Source: Shinella lacus (GTDB lineage Bacteria > Pseudomonadota > Alphaproteobacteria > Rhizobiales > Rhizobiaceae). Taken from it: a stretch of DNA of 64,000 nt. The position numbers and the translations under genes are program-made. This document shows positions 15,670 to 25,580 of the stretch, in pieces. Each line of letters opens with the position of its first letter. Position 1 is the stretch's first letter. The notes beneath the pieces were generated by a model, which made no database searches, was not told the DNA's origin, and saw only the letters and a program-made list of their open reading frames with translations. The DNA is taken from the NCBI RefSeq assembly GCF_010994755.1, contig NZ_WHSB02000001.1:372001-436000 (forward strand), read 5' to 3'.

Positions 15670-16638
15670 ATGAAAGCAGTGGTTATGAACGGCATCGGCG
15701 GCACCGAGGAAATGGCGGTGGTCGATCGCGAGCCGCCCACGGCGGCACTAGGACGGGTGGTCGTCGAGGTCGCCGCTGCCGGCGTCAATTTCATGGATAT
15801 TGGCGTGCGCCAGGGGATGGCCTGGACCGATGTGCCGAACCCGAAAGTCCTCGGCGTCGAAGGGGCCGGCCGGGTGATCACCGTAGGCGATGGCGTCGAT
15901 CAGTTTTCGATCGGCGATCGTGTCGCCTGGGTCTATGAGCCGGGCAGCTATGCCGAGCAGGTGTCGGTGCGGGCGGATGCTCTGGTAAAGATCCCCGATG
16001 GACTGGATTTCCGGACGGCGGCCTCCGTGATGATGCAGGGCCTCACCGCCAGCCATTTTGCGACGGATTTCTATCCCGTCCAGCCCGGCGACGTCGCGCT
16101 CGTGCACGCGGCGGCCGGCGGCGTCGGCCTGCTCCTCACGCAGATCATAAAACTCCGGGGCGGACAGGTCATCGGCCGCGTCTCCTCCGAGGAAAAGCGC
16201 GCCATCGTCCGCGAGGCCGGCGCGGATCATGTCATCGTCGATCGCGACGGGAATTTTGCCGACGAAGTGCTCCGCCTCACCGATGGAGAGGGCGTCAACG
16301 TCGTCTATGACGGCTCCGGGCCGAAAACCTTCGCCGGTTCGCTGGCCTCGCTGCGCCGATCCGGTACCTTCTGCTGGTACGGTCCGGTGCTCGGCGGTCC
16401 GGGGCCGCTCGATATCATGAGCCTGCCGAGAAGCATCAAGATCGGCTACGCCACCTTCTACGACCATATCCACACGCCCGACCTGCTGCGCACCCGCAGC
16501 CGGCAACTGTTCGACTGGATCGAAAGCGGCGCCCTGCGGGTGACGGTCGGCGGCACCTATCCGCTCGCCGAGGCCGCGCAAGCCCATGCGGACATGGAAA
16601 GCCGCCGCACGACCGGCAAACTCCTGCTCATTCCCTGA
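15670..16638 (+). CDS. Zinc-less quinone oxidoreductase (MDR family, Qor-like)
   Basis: 322 residues. An N-terminal GroES-like fold (GVNFMDIGVRQG, LGVEGAGRV) is followed by the NADPH-binding Rossmann domain with HAAAGGVGLLLTQIIK. The zinc-ligand cysteines of alcohol dehydrogenases are missing, as in NADPH:quinone reductases. The family reduces quinones or activated alkenes. It lies 55 bp after the TetR gene behind operator copy 2, with AAAGGA near its ATG, and is directly followed by an SDR gene. Confidence 0.9.
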   Translation: MKAVVMNGIGGTEEMAVVDREPPTAALGRVVVEVAAAGVNFMDIGVRQGMAWTDVPNPKVLGVEGAGRVITVGDGVDQFSIGDRVAWVYEPGSYAEQVSVRADALVKIPDGLDFRTAASVMMQGLTASHFATDFYPVQPGDVALVHAAAGGVGLLLTQIIKLRGGQVIGRVSSEEKRAIVREAGADHVIVDRDGNFADEVLRLTDGEGVNVVYDGSGPKTFAGSLASLRRSGTFCWYGPVLGGPGPLDIMSLPRSIKIGYATFYDHIHTPDLLRTRSRQLFDWIESGALRVTVGGTYPLAEAAQAHADMESRRTTGKLLLIP

Positions 16639-16649
16639 TGGAGAGACCG

Positions 16650-17384
16650 ATGGACAAGACACAACAAACCCGGACAGCCCTGGTTTTCGGCGGCTCGCGC
16701 GGCATTGGCGGGGCGATCGCAAAGCGCCTCGCCGCGGATGGATTTCAGGTGGCGCTGACCTACGTCTCTCGCCCGGAAAAGGCAGCCGTGGTGGTCTCCA
16801 CAATCGAGGCGATGGGTGGCAAGGCGCTGGCGATCAGGGCCGATAGCGCAGATCCCGCCGAAATCCGCGCAGGCGTCAATCGCACCGTGGCCGAATACGG
16901 CCCGCTCGACGTTGCTGTCGTCAATGCCGGCGTTCTCAAGCTGGGGCTGCTGGACGATTTCCCGATTAAGGACCTCGACCTATCGCTCAATGTCAATATC
17001 CGCGGCGTCTATCTGGCAATCCAGGCGGCCGCCCGGCAGATGCGGGATGGCGGCCGGATCATCACGATCGGAAGCAATATCGGATCCAGAACAGCCTCTT
17101 CGGCCGGCACCGTCTATGCCATGACCAAGGCAGCGGTTGCGGCGATGAGCCAGGGCATTGCGCTTGACCTGGCGCCGCGGCGCATCACCGTCAACAATAT
17201 CCAGCCCGGCCCGACGGAGACCGACCTGACGGCCGACATGATCTCCGTCCTGAAGGACCAGATTCCCTTGAAGCGGGTCGGACAGCCGGAAGAAATCGCC
17301 GCCCTCGCCTCGTATCTCGTGAGTGCGGAGGCCGGTTACATGACCGGCGCAAGCCTGACCATCGACGGCGGGTACATTCTTTGA
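16650..17384 (+). CDS. SDR-family oxidoreductase
   Basis: 244 residues from ATG 16650, chosen over ATG 16638 because GGAGAG lies 4 bp ahead. Classical short-chain dehydrogenase: cofactor loop GGSRGIGGAIAK, VVNAGV, and the catalytic Tyr-Met-Thr-Lys (YAMTKAA); ends in the usual MTGASLTIDGG. The Arg after the glycine motif region (SRPEK) favours NADP(H). It follows the quinone oxidoreductase by 11 bp and should be under the same TetR repressor. Confidence 0.9.
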   Translation: MDKTQQTRTALVFGGSRGIGGAIAKRLAADGFQVALTYVSRPEKAAVVVSTIEAMGGKALAIRADSADPAEIRAGVNRTVAEYGPLDVAVVNAGVLKLGLLDDFPIKDLDLSLNVNIRGVYLAIQAAARQMRDGGRIITIGSNIGSRTASSAGTVYAMTKAAVAAMSQGIALDLAPRRITVNNIQPGPTETDLTADMISVLKDQIPLKRVGQPEEIAALASYLVSAEAGYMTGASLTIDGGYIL

Positions 17385-17433
17385 GATTGCGCGCCGCCGC
17401 TTGCCGACCAAAACGAAACGGCGGCGCCTGAGG

Positions 17434-18951
17434 TCACTCCGGCAGACCGGCCTTGCGATAGCCGTCAATGAAATGTGCAAGCGTCGCGGCGTCGCGGAAC
17501 GGCTCGGTCGCGGCCCAGTGGCAGGTTGTGAAATCCGGGTTGCCGACGAGGAACAGTTCGGCCTCGGCGCGTGCCTCGTCGAGCCGGCCGAGTTGGGCAA
17601 GGCTCGCCGCCAGGAAGCGGCGGGAGCTTGTGCGGTAGGTCTCGTCCCGGCGCAGCGTCTCGACGGCGGCTTCGTAGTCGCCGGCGGCATATAGTACCTG
17701 GCCGAGCGTCAGATAGTACCAGCTTGCCGGAAACGGGTTCAATCTGAATGCCTTGCGGATATGCTCAAGGCCCTCCTCGACGCGGCCCGCCAGGACCGCG
17801 ATATCGGACAATGCCGCAAACGTGTCGGCCTCGTTCGGGTCGAGCGCGATCGCCTTGGCGAATTCCGCATCCGCCTCGGCAAAGCTGCGTTCATAGGCGA
17901 GCAGGTAGGCCAGGACCCAGCGGCAGCCGGCATCGTTGGGATCCATCTGGACGGCCTTGCGTGCCAGTTCCAGGGCGATGTTGCGGTTCGGCTCCGTCGG
18001 CCCTCCGCTATGCACCCATCCCATCCAATGGTTCATGGCCAGCCAACGATAGGGCTCGGCATAGTCCGGATCGAGCGAGACCGCGCGTGTGAGCATCAGA
18101 TGCGCTTCGCGCGCCGATTGCGGCGTGTCGTCCATCAGCTTGCGCGCCCGCACGCAGAGATCGTAGGCCTCGATATTCTTGGGCCGATTGCGCGGCGGCG
18201 ATGCCTGCAGCCGGCCGAGCAGCGCCTCCACGATCTTGCCCGTCACCTCGTCCTGAACGGCAAAGATATCGTCCAGGCCACGATCGAACCGTTCCGCCCA
18301 GAGATGATCGCCGCTCACCGCATCGACGAGCTGGGCGTTGATGCGCACCCGCCCCGCGGCGCGCCTTGCGCTGCCCTCCAGCAGGTAGCGCACGCCAAGA
18401 TCCTCGGCGATATCACGCACGTCCATCGCCTTGCCCTTGTAGGCGAAGGCCGAGTTGCGGGCGATGACGAAGAGGCCGGCGGTCCTGGACAGGTCGGTGA
18501 TCAGGTCTTCGGTCAAGCCGTCCGCAAAGGATTCCTGCTCGGGATCGTTGCCGAGATTGACGAAGGGCAGCACGGCGATCGAGGGCTTGTCGGGTAGCGG
18601 CAGAGGTTTTCGCTTCGTACCGCCGTGCTGTTCGACGGCGCCCGTGAAGCGATAGCCGATGCGGGGGACGGTGGCGATCCATTCACCCCCGTCGGCGGTC
18701 GGACCAAGCAGCTTGCGCAGCTGCGAAATCTGGACGGTGAGATTGCCCTCCTCGACGGCCATGCCCGGCCATCCCGCGTCCATCAACGCGGCCTTGTCGA
18801 GGATTTCGCCGGGCCGGGCGACGAGAGCCGCCAGCAGCATGACCCCGCGATGGCCTACGGCAACGGGCTCGTCGTCCCGAAGGAGCGTTCCCGCCGCCGG
18901 ATCAAGCACGAACGGACCAAAGGCAAAACGCGATCCCTGCATGCGGCGCAT
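17434..18951 (-). CDS. Winged-helix regulator with TolB/FlgO-like and TPR domains
   Basis: 505 residues. Residues 1-105 form an OmpR/CadC-type winged helix (FVLDPAAGTLLRDDEPV, EEGNLTVQISQLRKLLG, IATVPRIGYRF). About 120-230 is a TolB-like region (KPSIAVLPFVNLGNDPEQESFADGL), and the rest is TPR repeats (for example ALDPNEADTFAALSDIAVLAGR). No membrane segment is seen, so unlike CadC it should be cytoplasmic. This domain set is common in Rhizobiaceae with no settled role. It is divergent from the DUF1127/MFS pair and may regulate it. Confidence 0.88.
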   Translation of the reverse strand: MRRMQGSRFAFGPFVLDPAAGTLLRDDEPVAVGHRGVMLLAALVARPGEILDKAALMDAGWPGMAVEEGNLTVQISQLRKLLGPTADGGEWIATVPRIGYRFTGAVEQHGGTKRKPLPLPDKPSIAVLPFVNLGNDPEQESFADGLTEDLITDLSRTAGLFVIARNSAFAYKGKAMDVRDIAEDLGVRYLLEGSARRAAGRVRINAQLVDAVSGDHLWAERFDRGLDDIFAVQDEVTGKIVEALLGRLQASPPRNRPKNIEAYDLCVRARKLMDDTPQSAREAHLMLTRAVSLDPDYAEPYRWLAMNHWMGWVHSGGPTEPNRNIALELARKAVQMDPNDAGCRWVLAYLLAYERSFAEADAEFAKAIALDPNEADTFAALSDIAVLAGRVEEGLEHIRKAFRLNPFPASWYYLTLGQVLYAAGDYEAAVETLRRDETYRTSSRRFLAASLAQLGRLDEARAEAELFLVGNPDFTTCHWAATEPFRDAATLAHFIDGYRKAGLPE

Positions 18952-19055
18952 CTATAATCGGTTTGGATGTTTTTGAGAACTTTTTGGGAGGGCTTAATTA
19001 CGGCGCTGTCCGTATCCGGCAGAATTCATCCTCTTTCAGGCCAAAGGAGGCTGCC

Positions 19056-19271
19056 ATGAGCCATACTCTTTCTGCACGGTCGGCCGACGTATCGAACTGG
19101 CACCCAAGCTTCGCGACACTGCGTAAGGTGATCGCGATTTGGGACGCGCGGAAACGCTTTCGCCGGGACCTTGCGCAGAAATCCAAGGCCAATCCCCATT
19201 TGATCGACGATATCGGCCTGACGAAGCGGCAGGTGGAGGCGGAGATCGCCAAGCCATTCTGGCAGGTGTGA
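19056..19271 (+). CDS. DUF1127 protein, longer form
   Basis: 71 residues. The C-terminal IWDARKRFRRDLAQKSKANPHLIDDIGLTKRQVEAEIAKPFW carries the DUF1127 core with the DDIGLT motif. ATG 19056 is supported by AAAGGAGG upstream. Only 13 bp separate its stop codon from the MFS gene, suggesting an operon. Confidence 0.88.
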   Translation: MSHTLSARSADVSNWHPSFATLRKVIAIWDARKRFRRDLAQKSKANPHLIDDIGLTKRQVEAEIAKPFWQV

Positions 19272-19284
19272 GGCGAATGCTGCA

Positions 19285-20460
19285 ATGACATCGGATCAGC
19301 AAGCCTGCACGACGGCATCGCAGGATGACCGGATTCCCTGGGCCGCGATGGCGGGCATCATCGCGACTGTCACGGTGTTCGCCGTGGCGCAGGGGCTGAC
19401 CTATCCGCTGCTCAGCTTCATCCTGGAGCGGCAAGGCACGACATCGGGCCTGATCGGCCTGTCGGCGGCAATGACGCCGCTGGGCTTCATCGTCTCTGCG
19501 CCCTTCATTCCGATGCTGGTGCTGCGCGTGGGCGGGGCCGGACTTGCGATCCTGTGTTCGGTGCTGGCCGCGCTCATTCTGGTCGCGATTGCGCTCACGC
19601 AGGACGTCTGGGCCTGGATGCCGCTGCGCTTCCTGCTCGGCTTCTTCGCCAATCCGCTTTCCGTGATCAGCGAGACCTGGCTGCTCTCGATCACGCCGGC
19701 CTCCCGGCGCGGTCGCATCATGGGCCTCTATTCGTCGATCGTCTCTGGCGGTTTCGCCATCGGCCCGCTCTCGCTGGGCCTGGTCGGGGCCGAGGGCTGG
19801 CCACCCTTCCTGATCGGCATCGTGGCCTTCCTTGTCTGCGGCGCCATCATGCTCGCCGTCGTGCCGCGCCTGCCGAAGATGCCGCGGGAGGGCGAAGCGA
19901 CATCGGTCGGCGGTTTCTTCGCGCTCGCGCCGCTGCTGCTGTTCGCCGTTTTCACGGCTGCCGCCTTCGAGCAAGTCCTTTTGTCCTTGTTCGCGGTCTA
20001 TGGCGCGGCACTCGCCAGCGCCGAAGAACGCACCGCGTCGCTCATCACCTGTTTCGTCGCGGGCAATGCGGTGCTGCAGATTGTTCTCGGGCGCATCGCC
20101 GAACGGTTCGGCTCGAAGCGGACCATGCTCTTCTGCGTCCTGGCTTCGCTCACCGGCTGCACGCTGCTGCCGCTGCTTTTCAACGCGCCGCTCATCTGGC
20201 CGCTCGTCTTCGTCTGGGGCGGCGTCTCGTTCGGGATCTACACCATGGCGCTGATCCAGCTCGGCGAACGTTTCACCGGCCAGGCCCTGATCGCCGGCAA
20301 TGCGGCCTTCGCCTTCGCCTGGGGCATGGGCGGCATCGTCGGCTCACCGGCGACGGGACTGGCGATGCAACTGGTCGGCCATCAGGGACTGCCACTGTCG
20401 CTTGGCCTGCTGTGCTGTGTTCTGGCGACGTTTTTGATGGGCGCTAGATGGCGGACCTGA
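19285..20460 (+). CDS. MFS transporter (YcaD-like)
   Basis: 391 residues, about 12 hydrophobic segments. The cytoplasmic loop ISETWLLSITPASRRGRIMGLYSSIVSGGFAIGP is close in kind to the YcaD/DHA1-like group. The substrate is unknown; efflux of a small organic molecule is the usual role. It follows the DUF1127 gene at 13 bp and ends in an AT-rich gap before the chemotaxis receptor gene. Confidence 0.9.
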   Translation: MTSDQQACTTASQDDRIPWAAMAGIIATVTVFAVAQGLTYPLLSFILERQGTTSGLIGLSAAMTPLGFIVSAPFIPMLVLRVGGAGLAILCSVLAALILVAIALTQDVWAWMPLRFLLGFFANPLSVISETWLLSITPASRRGRIMGLYSSIVSGGFAIGPLSLGLVGAEGWPPFLIGIVAFLVCGAIMLAVVPRLPKMPREGEATSVGGFFALAPLLLFAVFTAAAFEQVLLSLFAVYGAALASAEERTASLITCFVAGNAVLQIVLGRIAERFGSKRTMLFCVLASLTGCTLLPLLFNAPLIWPLVFVWGGVSFGIYTMALIQLGERFTGQALIAGNAAFAFAWGMGGIVGSPATGLAMQLVGHQGLPLSLGLLCCVLATFLMGARWRT

Positions 20461-20586
20461 TCGCGGCGTCAAACCGTCCACAAATTATTGTCATTCAGTA
20501 ATTGCATGCAATATTTAAAAAATTTAAGCGAAATCTAACGATCTCCTCGTATCCCGGTGCAGTTCCTCCACGATAGGCGAGCGCCC

Positions 20587-22551
20587 ATGCGAAATATTCC
20601 GATCATCAGCAAGTTCCTTGTCATCCTCTGCGCCTTCGGCCTCTTCGTGGCCGGCGTCATCGCCTACAGCAGCTCCAGACTGTCCCTGATCAACACCTCC
20701 TACACGGCGCTGCTGGAACAGGAATCCACCGCTGCCCTGACGCTTGCTCGCACCAGCCGCAGCCTTGTATCCATCCGCTCCGGCATCGCGGATCTGCTGC
20801 TGGCCCACACGGAGGAGGCCAGAAAGGCAGCACTTGCCGATATCGAGTTGAGCAAAGGCTTCTTCGTCCAGCAGATAGATTTGGCGAGCGCGGCCATGCC
20901 GTCCAGAACGAGCTTCAAGGTCCTAAAGGACGAAGGGCTGAACGCCCTAAACACGATATGTGCCCCCCTGATCGCCGCCGCAACCGGCGACGCGGATACC
21001 GCACGCGCGCAGGCCGAGTTCCGGACGACCTGCCAACCCGTCTTCACCGCAACTATCGCGAAGCTGACGGACGAAATCACAGTCATCACCGATATCGCAA
21101 ACGCCCGCAGGGCCGAGCTGGGCGAGATGTCGCGCTCGACCATCGTGACGACCATCATCGGCGTCATCGCCGGCCTCATCGGCATCATGATCGCCGGCTT
21201 CTTCGCCGTGCGCGCCTGGATCGCCCGCCCGCTTAACGCCCTGTCTGCCACCATGGCGACGCTCGCCGGTGGGGACCTCTCCGTAATGATCGCCGAAACG
21301 GAACGCCGCGATGAAATCGGCGGCATGGCCCGCGCCGTGCAGGTCTTCAAGGACAACGGCCTGCGCACCCGCGCGCTGGAAACAAGCTCCGCGGCCGAGC
21401 GCACCGCCGCCGAGGCCGAGCGCGAACGCAACACGGAAGTGGACCGCGTGCGCGCCGCCGCGATGACGCAGGCGACCGGCGGACTTGCCGAGGGCCTGAA
21501 GCGCATGGCCGGCGGCGACCTCGGCTTCGAGCTGACGCAAGCCTTCTCGGAAGAATTCGAAAGCCTGCGCCAGGATTTCAACGCCGCCGTCAGCCAGCTT
21601 CGCACGACGCTGCAGGCGGTTTCGGAAACCACCGTTTCGATCGATAGCGGCTCGCGTGAGCTGAGCCAGGCCGCCAACGACCTGTCGCGCCGCACGGAGC
21701 AGCAGGCCGCCGCCCTGGAGGAGACCGCCGCGGCGCTGGACGAGATCACAGCCAATGTTTCCCAGTCTTCCAAGCGCGCCGAAGAGGCCCGCAGCAAGGC
21801 CTCGGAGGCCAATGCCGCCGCACATCACTCGGCCAAGGTCGTCTCCGAGGCGGTGACCGCGATGCAGCGCATCGAGGGGTCGTCCGGCCAGATTTCCAAC
21901 ATCATCGGCGTCATCGACGAGATCGCCTTCCAGACCAACCTGCTCGCGCTGAATGCCGGAGTCGAAGCGGCGCGCGCCGGCGAGGCCGGCAAGGGCTTCG
22001 CGGTGGTCGCGCAGGAAGTGCGCGAACTCGCCCAGCGCTCCGCCCAGGCGGCCAAGGAAATCAAGGAGCTGATCCGGAATTCTGCCGGCGAAGTTGAAGG
22101 CGGCGTGCGTCTCGTGACGGAAACCGGCGAGGCGCTGAAGGTGATCGGCCAGCACGTCAACGACATCAACGCCCAGCTCGACGCCATCGCGACCTCGGCG
22201 CGCGAGCAGTCGGTCGGCCTGGTCGAGGTCAACTCCGCCGTCAACCAGATGGACCAGACGACGCAGCAGAACGCCGCCATGGTCGAGCAGTCGACCGCCG
22301 CCAGCGCCTCGCTGGCGAAAGAAGCCGACAGATTGCGTGAGCTGGTCGGCCAGTTCCAGGTGGGCTCGGCGGCCGCATCCGACGCCGGCCGAGGCTTTGC
22401 ACCGGCCCCCACCCGCCCGCACCTGAAGGTGGCGAATACCGCATCGCTCCACGTCGCCTCCCCGGCCAAGCGCATGGTCGGCAAGCTGGCCAGCGCCTTC
22501 GGCGGCGGCAGCGCCGCTGCGGCCGCGGAGCCCGGCTGGGACGAGTTCTGA
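20587..22551 (+). CDS. Methyl-accepting chemotaxis protein
   Basis: 654 residues from ATG 20587 (a GTG at 20557 is in frame but less likely). A membrane segment (about 8-30), a four-helix-bundle-like periplasmic sensor, a second membrane segment ([21 protein letters not shown]), HAMP with a second HAMP-like stretch, and the signalling hairpin with the tip [28 protein letters not shown]. The last five residues are GWDEF, close to the NWETF-type pentapeptide that tethers CheR/CheB, so it is probably a high-abundance-type receptor. The ligand is unknown. Confidence 0.95.
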   Translation: MRNIPIISKFLVILCAFGLFVAGVIAYSSSRLSLINTSYTALLEQESTAALTLARTSRSLVSIRSGIADLLLAHTEEARKAALADIELSKGFFVQQIDLASAAMPSRTSFKVLKDEGLNALNTICAPLIAAATGDADTARAQAEFRTTCQPVFTATIAKLTDEITVITDIANARRAELGEMSRSTIVTTIIGVIAGLIGIMIAGFFAVRAWIARPLNALSATMATLAGGDLSVMIAETERRDEIGGMARAVQVFKDNGLRTRALETSSAAERTAAEAERERNTEVDRVRAAAMTQATGGLAEGLKRMAGGDLGFELTQAFSEEFESLRQDFNAAVSQLRTTLQAVSETTVSIDSGSRELSQAANDLSRRTEQQAAALEETAAALDEITANVSQSSKRAEEARSKASEANAAAHHSAKVVSEAVTAMQRIEGSSGQISNIIGVIDEIAFQTNLLALNAGVEAARAGEAGKGFAVVAQEVRELAQRSAQAAKEIKELIRNSAGEVEGGVRLVTETGEALKVIGQHVNDINAQLDAIATSAREQSVGLVEVNSAVNQMDQTTQQNAAMVEQSTAASASLAKEADRLRELVGQFQVGSAAASDAGRGFAPAPTRPHLKVANTASLHVASPAKRMVGKLASAFGGGSAAAAAEPGWDEF

Positions 22552-22562
22552 GAAGGAACAAA

Positions 22563-22594
22563 AAGACCGGCGCGATCAATGTCGCACCGGTCTT
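22563..22594. terminator. Bidirectional terminator between the chemotaxis receptor and CorA genes
   Basis: Stem AAGACCGG-c-GCGA / TCGC-a-CCGGTCTT with a 6-nt loop, flanked by AAAA and TCTTATT. It serves two convergent genes. Confidence 0.85.
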
Positions 22595-22606
22595 CTTATT
22601 GGCGGT

Positions 22607-23614
22607 TCACAGCCAGCCGTTCTTGCGGAACCGCCAGTAGAGGAAGGTACAGGTGGCAATGATGGCGCTGAGCACCATCGGATAACCGTATTCCATCCGC
22701 AGCTCCGGCATGTCATTGAAATTCATGCCGTATATGCCCGCGAGCGCGGTCGGCACGGCGAGGATCGCCGCCCAGGAGGCGAGCTTCTTGGAAATCGCCG
22801 TTTCCTGGCTCTGGCCGACCAGCAGGCTCGCCTCGAAGGCGAAGGCCAGCACCTCGCGCAGGCTGTCGATCTTTTCCTGCACCGTGCGGATGTGATCGGT
22901 CACGTCACGAAACAGCGGGTGCATGGCCGCCTGGATCTGCGGCAGGTCGGCGCTCGTCAGCCGCCGGCAGACCTCGACCAGCGGAAGGGCGGCATTGCGC
23001 AGCCGCAGGAGGTCGCGGCGCATCATGTAGAGCCGCTCGATATCCGTGGCCGTCATTGGCCTCACCAGGACCTTGTCCTCGATCTCCTCGACCTCGTATT
23101 CGAGCTGTTCCAGCACCGGCATGTAGTTGTCGACGATGAAATCGAGAATGGCGTAAAGGACAAAATCCTCGCCCTTGGCCAGCGAATGCGGGCAGCTTTC
23201 CCAATGCTGGCGCACCGTGGCGTAGGAGGTCGACGGGCCGTGCCGCACGCTGACGATATAGCCCTTGCCGACGAAAAGATGCGTTTCACCGAAGATGACG
23301 CGCCGCTCGATCAGTTGTGCAGTGCGTGCGACGATGAACAGCGCATCGCCATATTGCTCCAGCTTGGGCCGCTGGTGTGGATGCTCGGCATCCTCGATCG
23401 CGAGGTCATGCAGGTTGAACTGCGCCTGGACGCGCAGGAGAAGCTCCCGGCTCGGCTCCAGAAGCCCGATCCACACGACATGGCCATCCTTGGCCGCCCA
23501 CTCCCCGGCCTCCTCGATGGCGATATCGGCAACGCGCCGGCCGGCCGTATAGGCGCTCGAGGCGACGATCCCCTCTTCCCCAGAGACCGGCGCGAACTTA
23601 TGGGCATAATCCAT
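22607..23614 (-). CDS. corA: CorA-family magnesium/cobalt channel
   Basis: 335 residues from ATG 23614, which has GGGAGGT 5 bp ahead (a GTG at 23620 is less likely). The large soluble N-terminal funnel is followed by two C-terminal membrane helices with the YGMNFNDMPEL selectivity loop (GMN motif), and the basic tail is FRKNGWL. The protein forms a pentameric divalent-cation channel in the inner membrane in known members. It stands alone. Confidence 0.94.
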   Translation of the reverse strand: MDYAHKFAPVSGEEGIVASSAYTAGRRVADIAIEEAGEWAAKDGHVVWIGLLEPSRELLLRVQAQFNLHDLAIEDAEHPHQRPKLEQYGDALFIVARTAQLIERRVIFGETHLFVGKGYIVSVRHGPSTSYATVRQHWESCPHSLAKGEDFVLYAILDFIVDNYMPVLEQLEYEVEEIEDKVLVRPMTATDIERLYMMRRDLLRLRNAALPLVEVCRRLTSADLPQIQAAMHPLFRDVTDHIRTVQEKIDSLREVLAFAFEASLLVGQSQETAISKKLASWAAILAVPTALAGIYGMNFNDMPELRMEYGYPMVLSAIIATCTFLYWRFRKNGWL

Positions 23615-23746
23615 CACCACCTCCCGACCGCGATGCCTCCCCTGCGCAACGAATGCGCAGGACCGCTAATCTAGCGCAGTTTTGGCTCGGGTTCGAGGAG
23701 GGGATCGATCTAGAGATTGTCTAGACGGCAAACCCAGAGACGCGGG

Positions 23747-24235
23747 TCATTTTCCGCCACCGTCCGGCTGCTCGCCCGACGCTGTGCGCTCTGCAAACAG
23801 ATCCGACAACACCTGCGAGGCGGCGATGGCGCGTGGGAAACCGGCCGGGACCGTGATCATGTAGACGACCTCCTTGAGTTCATCCTCGGAGACGCCGATG
23901 TTGAGGGCGTATTCGGCGTGGATCTTCATGAAAGCGGTCTCGCCCATGGCGGCGAACGTGGCGACGGCGGCGATCTGCCGCGTTCGGTTGTCGAGGCCGG
24001 GCCGCGACCAGACATCGCCGAGCGCGTAGGCCTGCGTCGCCTCCGCCAAAAACGGAAATTCCTGCCGCATGCGCTCCAGCGTGGGCTGCGGGGCCCCGAG
24101 GTTCAGGTCCCGGATCACGGTCTCGCCGCGCTGCAAGCGGCGTTCGGTCGTTTCGGCGACGGCGACCGCCGCCGGCCCGCCAAGGGACAGCGCGATCGTG
24201 GCGCCGGCGAGGGAAATGCTGGAAAGAAATGTCAT
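23747..24235 (-). CDS. Exported carboxymuconolactone-decarboxylase-family protein
   Basis: 162 residues from ATG 24235 (GGAGAA ahead), giving a signal peptide (MTFLSSISLAGATIALSLGG...AVA). The CMD fold is recognisable in LDNRTRQIAAVATFAAMGETAFMKIHAEYALNIGVSEDELKEVVYMITVPAGFPRAI. There is no CxxC, so it is not an AhpD-type peroxidase; the gamma-carboxymuconolactone decarboxylase branch is closer. Export of such a protein is a little unusual. It is divergent from a LysR gene that probably controls it. Confidence 0.87.
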   Translation of the reverse strand: MTFLSSISLAGATIALSLGGPAAVAVAETTERRLQRGETVIRDLNLGAPQPTLERMRQEFPFLAEATQAYALGDVWSRPGLDNRTRQIAAVATFAAMGETAFMKIHAEYALNIGVSEDELKEVVYMITVPAGFPRAIAASQVLSDLFAERTASGEQPDGGGK

Positions 24236-24312
24236 CGTCTTGTTTCTCCGATCGTTGGTTGGCATGACCACGAGGATAGACGCGCGCCATTGTTGTGATA
24301 AGTTTGCCATTC

Positions 24313-24329
24313 CTTTCTTCCCTGGAAAG
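24313..24329. promoter_or_regulatory. Dyad in the LysR/CMD intergenic region
   Basis: CTTTC-N7-GAAAG, 13 bp before the LysR start codon, in the 106-bp gap between the divergent genes. Position suits LysR binding, but the arms are short. Confidence 0.35.
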
Positions 24330-24341
24330 AACTGCTAACCA

Positions 24342-25232
24342 ATGGATGCCGATTTCAACGCGCTCGCGATCTTCGCCCTGGTCGCCGAAGAGAAGAATTT
24401 TCGTGCGGCGGCAGACCGCCTAGGCGTCTCCCGCTCGGCGGTCAGCCAGACGATCGCGCGCCTGGAGGGCGCGCTCGGCATAGCGCTCGTCCAGCGCACC
24501 ACGCGCAGCGTCAACCTAACGGAAGCGGGGGAACGGCTTTACAATGAAGTGGCGCCGGCCATCGCCGACATGCGCGCGGCGGTCGAGGTGACCGTGAACC
24601 TGCGCGGCCCGCCGCGCGGGCAATTGCGGCTGGCCGTTTCGTCTATCGCCGACCGCTTTCTCTGCGGCGACATGCTGGCGGCCTTTGCAGAGGAAAACCC
24701 GGAAATCCAGCTCGACATCACCGTGACGGACGAGGAATTCGATATTGTCGCGGCCGGATACGATGCCGGCGTGCGGCTCGGCGAGGTGATCGAGCAGGAC
24801 ATGATCGCCGTGCCCATTGCCGGCGAAGAGCGGCAGATCGCCGTCTGCGCGCCGGCTTTTCGCGACCGGTTCGGCATCCCCGCCCACCCGCGCGAGCTTC
24901 CCGGTTTCCGCTGCATCGGCTGGCGGCCGGCGCCGAAGGCGGCACCCTATCGCTGGGAGTTCACGGAGGACGGCAAGGATTTCAGCGTCGCCGTCTCACC
25001 CGAGATCACCACCAACGACATGGCCCTGATGATAAAACTCGCCATCGCCGGAGCCGGGATCAGTTTCGGCATGCAGGAAAGTTATCGCGCCGCCATCGAG
25101 CGCGGCGAACTCATCCCCATCCTGGGGGATTTCTGTGCCGGCTTCCCCGGTTTCTACCTCTATTATCCAAGCCGCCGCAACGTCGCCCCGAAGCTGCGCG
25201 CCCTGGTCAGGCACGTACAAAACCTCCGCTGA
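24342..25232 (+). CDS. LysR-family regulator
   Basis: 296 residues. N-terminal winged helix (FALVAEEKNFRAAADRLGVSRSAVSQTIARLEGALGIALVQRTTRSVNLTEAGE, shown here as the LysR signature in outline) and a substrate-binding effector domain (LAVSSIADRFLCGDML onwards). It is divergent from the exported CMD-family gene, the classic arrangement for control of the neighbour. Effector unknown. Confidence 0.92.
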   Translation: MDADFNALAIFALVAEEKNFRAAADRLGVSRSAVSQTIARLEGALGIALVQRTTRSVNLTEAGERLYNEVAPAIADMRAAVEVTVNLRGPPRGQLRLAVSSIADRFLCGDMLAAFAEENPEIQLDITVTDEEFDIVAAGYDAGVRLGEVIEQDMIAVPIAGEERQIAVCAPAFRDRFGIPAHPRELPGFRCIGWRPAPKAAPYRWEFTEDGKDFSVAVSPEITTNDMALMIKLAIAGAGISFGMQESYRAAIERGELIPILGDFCAGFPGFYLYYPSRRNVAPKLRALVRHVQNLR

Positions 25233-25336
25233 CCGGGCTGATTGTCCAAGAAATCTAACCACACTGCTCACATTCGGCCACCTACTGAAGCAGGGGTCGC
25301 GTTCGTACATCCTGTGCACTTAACAGGAGTAGCGAC

Positions 25337-25468
25337 ATGGATAAGAACAAGCACGCCCACCTTCCCTATCGAAAGGCGACGTTCGAAGCCCGTCCCCTCG
25401 TAAACCTGGCCGTCGGCCTGCTGCTCAGCGCTGCCATGCTGCTCTTCATGGCGGCTTTTCTTTCGTAA
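25337..25468 (+). CDS. Small single-span membrane protein, 43 aa
   Basis: MDKNKHAHLPYRKATF... followed by a hydrophobic helix (LVNLAVGLLLSAAMLLFMAAF). An excellent ribosome-binding site (ACAGGAGT) lies 6-7 bp before the ATG. I do not recognise a family. The short soluble head and the single C-terminal helix resemble many small stress-related membrane proteins. Confidence 0.75.
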   Translation: MDKNKHAHLPYRKATFEARPLVNLAVGLLLSAAMLLFMAAFLS

Positions 25469-25580
25469 TTGACAATGGCTTTCTCAGACACAAAAGCATT
25501 CAAGCAAAAAGAATTGGTTAGAAAATCTTCCCAACGTGGAAATCACTGGATGACTTATCGCGACAATGGATGATCGCTAA

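Noticed and set aside
20557-20586. Upstream GTG start for the chemotaxis receptor
   Set aside because: Would add 10 charged residues before the membrane helix; the ATG at 20587 gives a normal receptor N-terminus.
23700-23725. Two TCTAGA sites 11 bp apart upstream of CorA
   Set aside because: Short self-complementary hexamers; no further symmetry or placement that supports a regulatory site.
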